The notes beneath the pieces were generated by a model. That model searched no databases, was not told where the DNA came from, and worked only from the letters and a program-made list of their open reading frames with translations. Shown here piece by piece: positions 1 through 10,720 of a stretch of 64,000 nt of DNA. Location: NCBI RefSeq assembly GCF_000016345.1, contig NC_009379.1, positions 1-64,000 on the forward strand. The letters are read 5' to 3'. Origin of the DNA: Polynucleobacter asymbioticus QLW-P1DMWA-1 (lineage in GTDB: Bacteria > Pseudomonadota > Gammaproteobacteria > Burkholderiales > Burkholderiaceae). The position numbers were made by a program, and so were the translations under genes. Each line of letters opens with the position of its first letter. Positions within the stretch are counted from its first letter, which is position 1.

Positions 1-32
1 TGCCGCCTAGCTACAATGGATCCTCCAAAAAT

Positions 33-1460
33 ATGAGCAACTTACAAAATCCCCCCGCCTTGAATTCAATAAGCCCCTTGGGTTTTTGGGATGGTGCCAT
101 TAGTGCACTTTCCCGCGAGCTGTCGCCCCAGCAATTTAAAACATGGATACAGCCCCTAACACTTGTGTCTTTCGATGAGAGTGACTGCTCACTAACTGTT
201 GGCGCCCCCAATCGATTTAAGTTAGACTGGATTAAGAAAACTTTTGCGGATCGCTTTCAAGAGCTTGCATCTGAGTATTTTTCTGGCCCAATTAATATTA
301 ATTTTGTTCTTGCTGTGGAGGGTAGTGCTCCCACCCCAAGCAATGTACCGGCGCCTGAAATTGACATGTCAGAGCCACAATCCCAGGACGAGTCTTCACC
401 CATTATTTCGGTTGAAGAGCAATCATTTGAGATTGAAGACCACTCAAAACTGAACCCAAACCTCACTTTTGAGACATTTGTAACCGGAAAAGCAAACCAA
501 TTAGCTAGGGCAGCCTCTATTCAAGTGGCACATAACCCAGGAACATCCTACAACCCAATGTTTTTATATGGGGGGGTTGGGCTGGGCAAAACCCACCTTA
601 TTCACGCCATCGGCAACCACTTATTAAAAGAGAAGCCAAACGCCAGAATTCGCTATATACACGCCGAACAATACGTTTCGGACGTCGTTAGAGCCTACCA
701 ACAAAAAGCTTTTGATCGTTTTAAGCGCTACTACCACTCGCTCGACCTACTATTAATTGATGACATCCAATTTTTTAGCGGCAAGTCTAGAACCCAGGAA
801 GAGTTTTTTTACGCCTTTGAGGCCCTATTAAGCAATAAGTCTCAAGTCATTATTACTAGTGATACCTACCCAAAGGAAATGGCTGGGATTGATGACCGCC
901 TCATTTCACGGTTTGATTCCGGCCTCACAGTGGCCATAGAACCCCCTGAATTAGAGATGCGAGTGGCTATTTTGATGAAAAAAGCGGCTAGCGAGGGCAT
1001 CCCCATGACAGAAGATGTCGCATTTTTTGTGGCTAAACATCTGCGCTCCAACGTTCGTGAGTTAGAGGGTGCGCTTCGTAAGATACTGGCCTTTGTACGC
1101 TTCCACGGGCGTGAGGTCACCATTGATGTAGCCCGAATAGCCTTAAAAGACCTTCTTTCCATCCAAAATAGGCAGATTTCAGTAGAAAACATCCAAAAAG
1201 CGGTTGCAGATTTTTATAGCATCAAGGTCGCTGACATGTATTCGAAGAAGCGGCCCGCCAACATTGCACGTCCTCGTCAAATTGCTATGTTTATGGCTAA
1301 AGAGTTAACTCAAAAGAGTCTGCCAGAGATTGGTGAATTGTTTGGCGGAAGAGACCACACAACTGTTTTACATGCTGTTCGTAAAATTGGTGAGGAACGT
1401 TCTCACGATAGCCAGTTAAATCATGAAATCCATGTAATAGAGCAAACCTTAAAAGCTTAA
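33..1460 (+). CDS. dnaA: Chromosomal replication initiator protein DnaA
   Basis: Initiates chromosome replication by binding DnaA boxes and melting the origin as an ATP-bound oligomer. The 475-residue protein has the full four-domain layout: an N-terminal interaction domain (about 15-95), a variable acidic linker (about 96-140), an AAA+ core with Walker [10 protein letters not shown] at 180-188 and Walker [10 protein letters not shown] at 239-247, and a C-terminal DNA-binding domain with the signature [15 protein letters not shown] beginning at 438. The length is normal for betaproteobacteria. Its promoter lies largely outside the window; only 32 bases precede the ATG and no clear Shine-Dalgarno is visible there. 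It is followed by a DnaA-box cluster and dnaN. Confidence 0.98.
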   Translation: MSNLQNPPALNSISPLGFWDGAISALSRELSPQQFKTWIQPLTLVSFDESDCSLTVGAPNRFKLDWIKKTFADRFQELASEYFSGPININFVLAVEGSAPTPSNVPAPEIDMSEPQSQDESSPIISVEEQSFEIEDHSKLNPNLTFETFVTGKANQLARAASIQVAHNPGTSYNPMFLYGGVGLGKTHLIHAIGNHLLKEKPNARIRYIHAEQYVSDVVRAYQQKAFDRFKRYYHSLDLLLIDDIQFFSGKSRTQEEFFYAFEALLSNKSQVIITSDTYPKEMAGIDDRLISRFDSGLTVAIEPPELEMRVAILMKKAASEGIPMTEDVAFFVAKHLRSNVRELEGALRKILAFVRFHGREVTIDVARIALKDLLSIQNRQISVENIQKAVADFYSIKVADMYSKKRPANIARPRQIAMFMAKELTQKSLPEIGELFGGRDHTTVLHAVRKIGEERSHDSQLNHEIHVIEQTLKA

Positions 1461-1723
1461 ATTTTGCCTGTGGATAAGCCTGTGGGTAACCCTTGGGATA
1501 AGTTTGGGGATTAAGTGTGGATAAATTGTGGAAAGTTCTCGCTTCATGCAAAAATAGGGTGTTGAAAATAAGTTATCCCAAATTGATGCAGCGTTTATAC
1601 AGAAGTTTTCCACAGGTTTTTTAGTGTGCAACACATTGTTTTATAGAAGGTTTTTGACTTATCCACGGAAAAGCGAACCCTTATTACTATTACTACTTAG
1701 ATATATACAAGGATTTAAAAGCA
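1461..1723. other. Probable chromosomal origin (oriC): DnaA-box cluster between dnaA and dnaN
   Basis: The 263-base gap carries several matches or near matches to the DnaA box TTATCCACA in both orientations. They are TGTGGATAA at 1469-1477 and 1516-1524, TGTGGGTAA at 1481-1489, TTGGGATAA at 1493-1501, TTATCCCAA at 1573-1581, TTTTCCACA at 1606-1614 and TTATCCACG at 1659-1667. The right end (about 1675-1715) is A/T-rich and could serve for unwinding. A box cluster between dnaA and dnaN is a common bacterial origin layout. That it is the active origin is inference; the region upstream of dnaA is not in view. The dnaN promoter must also lie here or further upstream, but I cannot assign it. Confidence 0.8.
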
Positions 1724-2839
1724 ATGCAACTTGTTAACACCTCGCGCGATAGCTTATTAAAACCACTACAGGTGGTGAGTGGCATTGTTGAGCGTAGACA
1801 CACACTTCCTATTTTGGCCAACTTATTGTTTAAGAAGAATGGTGAGAAGGTTTCTTTTATCTCTACGGATATTGAAATTCAAATTACAACCAATGCAAAT
1901 TTTGGCGTTGGTTCTGAGGATGTCACAACTACCGTTGCTGCCAGAAAATTATTAGACATTTTGCGAGCGCTTCCAGAAGGTGAAGTTTCTTTAAATTTAA
2001 AAGACAACCGTATGGTTGTGCAAAGCGGAAAAAGCCGGTTCTCACTTCAAACCTTATCCGCAACAGAGTTTCCGGTAATGCAAAGCGTTGGTGAGGTAAC
2101 TGCTGCATGGAGCATGACGCAAAAAAGTTTTCGTCAATTAATTAGCCAAGTTCATTTCTCAATGGCTCAGCAGGATATTCGCTATTACCTCAACGGTATG
2201 TTGTTGGTAGTGGAGGGTAAAGAGGTTGTAGCTGTTGCTACCGACGGTCATCGTTTAGCTTTTTCCCGGGTTGAGTTAACCGAGGCACCATCTGGATCGG
2301 GCCAGCGGCAGGAAATTATTATTCCTAGAAAAACAATTTTAGAGTGCCAACATTTATTAGAAGATTCTGATGAGTCTCTTGAAATTAGCTTGACTGCAAA
2401 TCAAGTGAAGTTTTCCTTTGGTGACATTGAGTTGATTTCAAAACTGGTTGAAGGTAAGTTCCCTGATTTTCAACGCGTTATTCCAAAGGGCCACAAAAAT
2501 ACCTTAGTGGTAGGTCGTGATGCATTACAAGCAGCTTTGCAACGAGCCGCTATCTTGACTACTGATAAATTTAAAGGGGTGCGCTTCTCCTTATCCCCTA
2601 ACCGAATCACTATTCAATCTACTAATGCTGAGCAAGAAGAAGCTCAGGAAGAGATTGAAACTGAATATAGCGGCGACGCAGTTGAGATTGGTTTTAATGT
2701 CAGTTATTTATTGGATGTTTTATCAAACCTCAAAAATGAAAAAATTCAAATAAGTCTAGGTGACGCAAACAGTAGTGCGGTTGTGACCTTACCTGGATCA
2801 GAAAATTTTAAGTATGTAGTGATGCCAATGCGCATTTAA
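1724..2839 (+). CDS. dnaN: DNA polymerase III beta subunit (sliding clamp)
   Basis: Forms the dimeric ring that tethers DNA polymerase III and repair polymerases to DNA. The 371-residue length and start MQLVNTSRDSLLKPLQ match the family, as do the internal LPILANLL segment near residues 28-35, the TDGHRLA motif near 175 and the C-terminal YVVMPMRI that ends the third clamp domain. The ATG follows an AAGGA-like ribosome binding site. It sits between the probable origin and gyrB, probably co-transcribed with gyrB because only 11 bases separate them. No recF lies between, unlike the common dnaN-recF-gyrB order. Confidence 0.98.
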   Translation: MQLVNTSRDSLLKPLQVVSGIVERRHTLPILANLLFKKNGEKVSFISTDIEIQITTNANFGVGSEDVTTTVAARKLLDILRALPEGEVSLNLKDNRMVVQSGKSRFSLQTLSATEFPVMQSVGEVTAAWSMTQKSFRQLISQVHFSMAQQDIRYYLNGMLLVVEGKEVVAVATDGHRLAFSRVELTEAPSGSGQRQEIIIPRKTILECQHLLEDSDESLEISLTANQVKFSFGDIELISKLVEGKFPDFQRVIPKGHKNTLVVGRDALQAALQRAAILTTDKFKGVRFSLSPNRITIQSTNAEQEEAQEEIETEYSGDAVEIGFNVSYLLDVLSNLKNEKIQISLGDANSSAVVTLPGSENFKYVVMPMRI

Positions 2840-2844
2840 TTTAG

Positions 2845-5349
<2,505 letters not shown>

Positions 5350-5351
5350 AA

Positions 5352-5846
5352 ATGGCATCTAAAAAATTAAAACCACCAAAGGTGGACCGATCTTCTATTG
5401 TTGTTAAATCCTCACCCATTCATGGGAAAGGGGTCTTTGTGGCCAAACCAATTAAAAAGGGGCAGGCCATTATTGAATACAAAGGCGAGCGCATTAGTTG
5501 GAAGTTGGCTGAAAAGCGCCATCCACACGACCCTAAAGATCCAAATCACACTTTTTATTTTTCCCTAGAAGATGGTCGAGTCATTGATGCCAAATATGGC
5601 GGCAATGCAGCGCGCTGGATTAACCATTCTTGCAAACCTAGTTGTGAAACACGAGAAGACTCCTTCGAAGGCAAACCTCGGGTGTTTATTTACGCTAAAC
5701 GTAGCTTGAAGGTTGGTGAGGAGTTGTTTTATGACTACTCCTTGGATGTTGAGGGGCGCATCAGCAAACAAATGAAAAAAGATTACGAATGTCGTTGTGG
5801 CGCAAAAAAGTGTCGCGGGACCATGCTTGCGCTTAAAGATAAATAA
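5352..5846 (+). CDS. SET-domain protein lysine methyltransferase-like protein
   Basis: The 164-residue protein carries a compact SET domain. It has the N-terminal SSPIHGKGVFVAKPIKKGQ segment (about 20-40), the catalytic-fold motif RWINHSCKPSC near residues 86-96, the ELFYDYSLD motif near 124-132, and a C-terminal CRCGAKKCRG segment like the post-SET zinc-binding cysteines of eukaryotic histone methyltransferases. SET proteins transfer methyl groups from S-adenosylmethionine to protein lysines; bacterial members have few known substrates. The ATG is 2 bases after the gyrB stop, so it is almost certainly translated from the gyrB message. Domain assignment is firm. Substrate is unknown; a DNA-associated or ribosomal protein would be a guess. 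Confidence 0.9.
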   Translation: MASKKLKPPKVDRSSIVVKSSPIHGKGVFVAKPIKKGQAIIEYKGERISWKLAEKRHPHDPKDPNHTFYFSLEDGRVIDAKYGGNAARWINHSCKPSCETREDSFEGKPRVFIYAKRSLKVGEELFYDYSLDVEGRISKQMKKDYECRCGAKKCRGTMLALKDK

Positions 5847-5854
5847 AACCACTG

Positions 5855-6079
5855 ATGTTGTACGTCACAATCCAAGAGCTCGAGGCAGCCATTAATTACT
5901 GGCGTAGTCAGTCTCCCGCAGAGGGCGAGGAGTTACGCCTGTGTCCAGAAGCTGCAGCACTTGCAAAGCCATATGCGCTCATGATTGTCCAGGGATCACA
6001 GCGCGTGCCTCTTGATGTTTTAGATGAGCTTACTCGATCCGCAATTCATGGTTTTCTCAAAACAAACCAAACCCCTTAA
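5855..6079 (+). CDS. DUF3717 family small protein
   Basis: A 74-residue protein beginning MLYVTIQELEAAINYWR, which I recognise as the DUF3717 family known mainly from Burkholderiales. It has no signal peptide or membrane segment and contains conserved-looking ELEAAINYWR and LCPEAAALA stretches. Function is unknown. It starts 8 bases after the SET-domain gene stop on the same strand, so it is likely the last gene of the dnaN-gyrB unit. No terminator is evident after it. The next 101 bases hold no clear gene apart from a short hydrophobic open stretch discussed separately. Confidence 0.85.
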   Translation: MLYVTIQELEAAINYWRSQSPAEGEELRLCPEAAALAKPYALMIVQGSQRVPLDVLDELTRSAIHGFLKTNQTP

Positions 6080-6180
6080 GACTTTTTTCCCTTAGTGCTT
6101 TAGGGTTATTGCTATGTATGGCTGTTGCATCTTCGGTTATTCTCAACAAGTTGCCCCGCTAGAGGGTAGAGGCCATCAAC

Positions 6181-6942
6181 TTGCAAGAAATAATATTAGA
6201 GACAATTGGGTTGGGAAAATCCTTTAAAGGGTTTTCTGCAGTTACGGACGTGAACCTCAAGGTCACTCGCGGTACCATTCACGCCCTAATTGGTCCCAAT
6301 GGCGCAGGAAAAACAACATGCTTCAACTTGCTTACTAAGTTCTTGGAGCCAACCAGTGGCCAAATCTTATTTAATGGTTTTGACATTACAAAAGAAGCGC
6401 CAGCCGAAATAGCCCGCCGTGGAATTATTCGCTCTTTTCAGATTTCAGCTGTTTTCCCACACTTAACAGTTTTAGAGAATGTTCGTGTTGCACTGCAGCG
6501 AGGATTGGGAACAGAGTTCTTTTTTTGGAAATCCGGCTCTTCTTTAAATGTTTTGAATGACCGCGCTTTAGAGTTGTTGCATGAGGTTGGTTTGGAGGAG
6601 TTTGCCCATAAAGAAACCCTCAACTTAGCTTATGGACGCAAAAGGGCCCTTGAAATTGCAACTACCTTGGCCATGGAGCCAGAGTTGATGCTCTTAGATG
6701 AGCCTACCCAAGGTATGGGACATGAGGACGTTGACCACGTTACACGGTTAATCGATCGCGTTGCCAAGGGGAGAACTATCCTCATGGTTGAACACAATAT
6801 GAAGGTGATTGCTTCTATCGCCAATAAAATTACAGTTTTACAGCGAGGATCTGTCTTGGCTGAAGGCTCGTACCAAGAGGTGTCTAGCAATCCTTTGGTG
6901 GTTGAGGCATATATGGGCAGCCACGGGGGTGATGCCCTATGA
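6181..6942 (+). CDS. livG: Branched-chain amino acid-type ABC transporter ATP-binding protein (LivG)
   Basis: First of two ATPases powering a Liv-type (HAAT family) importer. The 253-residue protein has Walker A GPNGAGKTT near residues 38-46, the signature-like LAYGRKRALEIATTLA about 155-172, Walker B LMLLDEPTQGMG about 176-187, and the LivG-type H-loop VEHNMKVI about 203-210. The start is a TTG at 6181 preceded by AGAGG at 6168-6172; no in-frame ATG lies near the conserved N-terminus. The stop overlaps the livF start by 4 bases (ATGA), so the two are translationally coupled. The complete transporter follows. Substrate cannot be read from sequence; branched-chain amino acids, amides or short organic acids are all possible. 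Confidence 0.93.
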   Translation: MQEIILETIGLGKSFKGFSAVTDVNLKVTRGTIHALIGPNGAGKTTCFNLLTKFLEPTSGQILFNGFDITKEAPAEIARRGIIRSFQISAVFPHLTVLENVRVALQRGLGTEFFFWKSGSSLNVLNDRALELLHEVGLEEFAHKETLNLAYGRKRALEIATTLAMEPELMLLDEPTQGMGHEDVDHVTRLIDRVAKGRTILMVEHNMKVIASIANKITVLQRGSVLAEGSYQEVSSNPLVVEAYMGSHGGDAL

Positions 6943-7643
6943 GTAATGTGGCGTTAGAGGTTAAAAACTTAGAGTCTTGGTATGGGGAGTCCCATATTTT
7001 GCATGGTGTGAATTTTTCTGTACGAGATGGAGAGGTTGTGACTCTTCTGGGAAGAAATGGCGCAGGCAGAAGCACTATTTTGAAGACCATACTAGGCCTT
7101 ACGAGCAAACGAAAAGGCTCTATTGAGGTCTTCGGCAAGGAGACCATTGCTTTGCCCACGTACCAAATCGCTCGTCTTGGTATTGGCTATTGCCCAGAAG
7201 AGCGCGGTATTTTCGCCAGTCTGGACACAGAAGAAAACCTATTACTTCCGCCCAAAGTATCTTCGGGCGGTATGGATGTAGAAGAAATTTATGAAATGTT
7301 CCCCAATCTTTATGAAAGACGGAATAGCCCTGGCACCCGACTTTCTGGCGGTGAACAGCAAATGTTGGCGATGGCTAGAATTTTGAGAACGGGCGCAAAG
7401 CTTTTGCTGTTGGACGAGATTACCGAAGGTCTTGCGCCGGTGATTGTGCAAAAACTGGGTGAGGTGGTAACCAAACTCAGAAATAAGGGTTTTACGATTG
7501 TTCTTGTAGAGCAAAACTTTAGATTTGCAGCGGGCCTCGCTGATAGGCATTATGTTGTAGAGGGTGGCCAGATTGTTGAGGTAGTTCAACACTCTGAGCT
7601 AGAGGCCAAAGCTGAGTTATTAAATGGTTATTTAGGGGTTTAA
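6939..7643 (+). CDS. livF: Branched-chain amino acid-type ABC transporter ATP-binding protein (LivF), Walker A Lys replaced by Arg
   Basis: Second ATPase of the Liv-type importer, 234 residues. The fold is clear: Walker A region GRNGAGRST at 38-46, signature RLSGGEQQMLAMARIL about 127-142, Walker B KLLLLDEITEGLAP about 147-160 and H-loop VEQNFRF. The residue that should be the nucleotide-binding lysine is Arg44, while the partner LivG has the normal GKTT. I recall Arg at this place in some betaproteobacterial LivF homologues, so it may be a lineage feature rather than a mutation. The ATG overlaps the livG stop by 4 bases. The binding-protein gene begins about 28 bases downstream. Confidence 0.92.
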   Translation: MSNVALEVKNLESWYGESHILHGVNFSVRDGEVVTLLGRNGAGRSTILKTILGLTSKRKGSIEVFGKETIALPTYQIARLGIGYCPEERGIFASLDTEENLLLPPKVSSGGMDVEEIYEMFPNLYERRNSPGTRLSGGEQQMLAMARILRTGAKLLLLDEITEGLAPVIVQKLGEVVTKLRNKGFTIVLVEQNFRFAAGLADRHYVVEGGQIVEVVQHSELEAKAELLNGYLGV

Positions 7644-7671
7644 ATTGGGCGCTTCTTTAAAAGGAAAAATA

Positions 7672-8874
7672 ATGAAACAAACTTTGATTTCTATTGCGGC
7701 TGCCGCTTTGGTTGCAGTTGCAGGTAATGCTGGTGCGGCAGATCAACCGCCATTAAAAATCGGTTTTATTACAGATATGTCAGGTTTATATTCCGACATT
7801 GATGGTCAGGGAGGCTTAGAGGCCATGAAGATGGCGGTTGCAGATTTTGGTGGCACCGTAAATGGTAGAAAAATTGAAATTATTTCTGCTGACCACCAAA
7901 ATAAAGCAGACGTTGCCGCATCGAAAACAAGAGAGTGGATTGATCAAAATGGCGTAAGCGTTGTTTTTGGCGGTACAAATTCTGGAACCGCCTTAGCCAC
8001 AGCCAAGGTAGCCGCTGAGAAAAAGCGTATTTATATTAATAATGGTGCCGGTACATCTGCTTTAACAAATGAGCAATGTAGCCCTTACACAATTCACTAC
8101 ACCTATGACACAATTGCTTTGGCTAATGGCTCAGCCAAAGGCTTGGTTGATAAGGGTTATAAAAATTGGTATTTCTTAACTGCGGATTACGCTTTTGGCT
8201 ATGCACTTGAAAAAGACGCATCAAATGTAGTGCTTGCTAATGGCGGTAAAGTGTTAGGCGACTCAAAGCACCCACTAAACGCCAGCGATTTTTCTTCTTA
8301 TTTACTCCAAGCTCAAAACTCAAAAGCCCAAGTTCTTGGTTTGGCTAATGCCGGCGGAGATACGATTAACTCTGTTAAGGCGGCTAATGAGTTTGGTATT
8401 ACCAAAACCATGAAGCTTGCTGGTTTGTTAGTGTTTATTACTGATGTGCACGCTATTGGCATTAAAAACGCACAAGGTCTTTTGGCTACTACCGCATGGT
8501 ACTGGGATCAAAATGACCAAACCCGTAAATTTGCTGGCCGTTTCATGGAAAAAATGAAGCGCATGCCAAGTATGGTTCAGGCCGGCGACTACTCATCCAC
8601 AATGACTTACCTTAATGCGGTTAAAGCAGCGGGTACAGATGATTCCGATAAGGTAATGGCCCAATTACGCAAGACCAAAATTAACGATATGTTCACCAAA
8701 AATGGCTATATCCGCAAAGATGGCACCATGGTTCACGACATGTACCTCTATGAAGTGAAAACTCCAGCAGAAGTTAAAAGCCCATGGGATTACTACAAGC
8801 TTGTATCCACACTTTCTGGAGAAAAAGCTTTCACAATTCCGCCTGATTCAAAATGCGCTTTGTTGAATAAGTAA
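7672..8874 (+). CDS. ABC transporter periplasmic substrate-binding protein (Liv family)
   Basis: Periplasmic receptor of the adjacent Liv-type importer, 400 residues from the chosen ATG at 7672. That start gives a normal signal peptide (MKQTLISIAAAALVAVAGNAG, cleavage after AGAA-like sequence) and has AAAGGA just upstream; a TTG 27 bases earlier would spoil the signal peptide. The mature part begins PPLKIGFITDMSGLYSDIDG and follows the peripla_BP_6 pattern, with VVFGGTNSGTA and YINNGAGTSALT segments typical of ligand-contact loops. It is conserved in order with livG-livF before and livH-livM after. The ligand cannot be assigned; location beside an acyl-CoA cassette makes an organic acid a possibility (inference). 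Confidence 0.9.
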   Translation: MKQTLISIAAAALVAVAGNAGAADQPPLKIGFITDMSGLYSDIDGQGGLEAMKMAVADFGGTVNGRKIEIISADHQNKADVAASKTREWIDQNGVSVVFGGTNSGTALATAKVAAEKKRIYINNGAGTSALTNEQCSPYTIHYTYDTIALANGSAKGLVDKGYKNWYFLTADYAFGYALEKDASNVVLANGGKVLGDSKHPLNASDFSSYLLQAQNSKAQVLGLANAGGDTINSVKAANEFGITKTMKLAGLLVFITDVHAIGIKNAQGLLATTAWYWDQNDQTRKFAGRFMEKMKRMPSMVQAGDYSSTMTYLNAVKAAGTDDSDKVMAQLRKTKINDMFTKNGYIRKDGTMVHDMYLYEVKTPAEVKSPWDYYKLVSTLSGEKAFTIPPDSKCALLNK

Positions 8875-8877
8875 ATC

Positions 8878-9762
8878 TTGGAAATTTTCGGCCTCTCTAG
8901 TTCCGCTCTGTTAAGCCAGCTCCTTTTGGGGCTGGTTAACGGCAGCTTTTATGCAATCCTAAGCTTGGGGTTGGCTGTTATCTTTGGCCTTCTCAATGTG
9001 ATTAACTTTTCACACGGCGCCATGTTTATGTTGGGCGCTATTGTGACTTGGATGGCAGGGCAGTATTTCGGAATTAACTACTGGGTGATGCTTTTGTTGT
9101 CCCCGTTGATTGTTGGTCTGGTGGGAATTGTGATTGAGCGACTTTTACTTCGTCACCTATATCAACTAGATCATCTTTATGGCTTATTGTTAACCTTTGG
9201 CCTTACCTTATTTATTGAGGGCGTTTTGCGCTCAATCTACGGAGCCTCTGGGCTTGCTTATAACACCCCCGAAGCACTTGGTGGGGCTACCGATTTGGGT
9301 TTTATGGTGTTGCCAAATTATCGTGCCTGGGTGGTGTTTGCTTCATTAACGGTCTGCTTTGCTACTTGGTACATCATAGAAAAGACCAGCATCGGCGCAT
9401 ATTTGCGCGCTGGGACTGAAAATCCAAAGCTTGTACAAGCTTTTGGGGTGAACTTCCCACTAATGACAACCTTAACCTATGGGTTTGGTGTTGCGCTTGC
9501 TGCATTCTCTGGCGTTCTTGCGGCGCCTATTATTCAAATTTCTCCTTTGATGGGCTCTAACCTCATCATTATTGTTTTTGCTGTTGTAGTGATTGGCGGA
9601 ATGGGCTCGATCATGGGCTCAATTCTGACTGGCTTAGGTTTGGGTTTGATTGAGGGCCTCACCAAGGTTTTTTATCCGCAAGCCTCTAGTACCGTAGTGT
9701 TTGCCATCATGGTGATTGTCTTGTTGTTTAGACCGGCAGGATTGTTTGGGCGCGAAAAATGA
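8878..9762 (+). CDS. livH: Branched-chain amino acid-type ABC transporter permease (LivH)
   Basis: Inner-membrane permease subunit, 294 residues, strongly hydrophobic with about eight membrane segments. The N-terminal LVNGSFYAILSLGLAVIFGL and NFSHGAMFMLGA motifs and the late VIGGMGSIMGSILTGLGLG segment are hallmarks of LivH-type permeases. The start is TTG at 8878, three bases after the binding-protein stop and without an obvious Shine-Dalgarno, consistent with translational coupling. The stop overlaps the livM start by 4 bases. It should pair with LivM to form the channel energised by LivG and LivF. Confidence 0.92.
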   Translation: MEIFGLSSSALLSQLLLGLVNGSFYAILSLGLAVIFGLLNVINFSHGAMFMLGAIVTWMAGQYFGINYWVMLLLSPLIVGLVGIVIERLLLRHLYQLDHLYGLLLTFGLTLFIEGVLRSIYGASGLAYNTPEALGGATDLGFMVLPNYRAWVVFASLTVCFATWYIIEKTSIGAYLRAGTENPKLVQAFGVNFPLMTTLTYGFGVALAAFSGVLAAPIIQISPLMGSNLIIIVFAVVVIGGMGSIMGSILTGLGLGLIEGLTKVFYPQASSTVVFAIMVIVLLFRPAGLFGREK

Positions 9763-10715
9763 AGCTACCTAAACTCTTAATTTTGTTAGTCCTGCTTGGG
9801 TTCGCTATTGCAGCGCCTTTTTTTGCTTATCCAATCTTTTTAATGAAGATTTTAAGTTTTGCCTTGTTTGCGGCGGCCTTTAATTTACTTCTAGGCTACA
9901 CAGGCCTTTTATCTTTTGGGCATGCTGCATTCTTTGGAGGCGCAGGATATTGCGCTGGATATCTAATGCGGGACATGGGTGTTGGTCCTGCTGCAGGTAT
10001 CGCTATCGGGGTTTTGTTTGCCGCCGCTTTAGGGGCGCTTATTGGTGGTCTAGCAATTCGGCGCCAAGGCATTTATTTCTCAATGATTACCTTGGCTTTA
10101 GCGCAAATGTTCTATTTTATTTGCTTGCAAGCACCAGCCTCCGGTGGTGAGGATGGTTTCCAAGGCATCCCGAGAGGGGATTTATTTGGGTTGATTGACT
10201 TGCAAAACGACTTAAATCTGTACTATTTTGTACTGGCAATTACTGTTGCCGGCTTTGTATTTATCCAAAGAATTATTACCTCCCCGTTTGGCCAGGTTCT
10301 AAAAGCGATTAAAGAGAATGAGCCGCGCGCGATTTCTTTGGGATACAAAGTTAACCGCTTTAAGTTCCTCGTTTTCGTTTTATCAGCTGCACTTGCTGGT
10401 TTAGCAGGCAGCACCCAAGCTCTGGTGTTGGGTTTTGAAACCCTGACGGATGTTCACTGGACAATGTCTGGCCTTGTTATTTTGATGACCTTGGTTGGTG
10501 GTGTTGGAACGATGGCCGGTCCATTTGTTGGGGCTTTGGTGATTGTTCTGCTTGAGCATCGGGTTGGAGAAATTGGCAACTTCTTAGCTGAGATCACCAG
10601 CATAGCCTGGTTTAATTCTTTGGGCGAGTCAGTCACCATCGTTACAGGACTCATCTTTATCTTCTGTGTGATGGCCTTTCGTCGAGGCCTTGTGGGAATC
10701 TTTACTAAAAAGTAA
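9759..10715 (+). CDS. livM: Branched-chain amino acid-type ABC transporter permease (LivM)
   Basis: Second permease of the importer, 318 residues with about eight to nine membrane segments. LivM hallmarks are GYTGLLSFGHAAFFGGAGYCAG (about 47-68), the cytoplasmic coupling loop with SPFGQVLKAIKENEPRAISLGY (about 173-194) and LVGGVGTMAGPFVGA (about 245-259). Its ATG overlaps the livH stop (ATGA at 9759-9762), and it ends the five-gene livGF-BP-livHM unit. The next gene downstream is convergent and ends 5 bases away, with no strong hairpin terminator between them. Confidence 0.93.
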   Translation: MKLPKLLILLVLLGFAIAAPFFAYPIFLMKILSFALFAAAFNLLLGYTGLLSFGHAAFFGGAGYCAGYLMRDMGVGPAAGIAIGVLFAAALGALIGGLAIRRQGIYFSMITLALAQMFYFICLQAPASGGEDGFQGIPRGDLFGLIDLQNDLNLYYFVLAITVAGFVFIQRIITSPFGQVLKAIKENEPRAISLGYKVNRFKFLVFVLSAALAGLAGSTQALVLGFETLTDVHWTMSGLVILMTLVGGVGTMAGPFVGALVIVLLEHRVGEIGNFLAEITSIAWFNSLGESVTIVTGLIFIFCVMAFRRGLVGIFTKK

Positions 10716-10720
10716 GCGCT

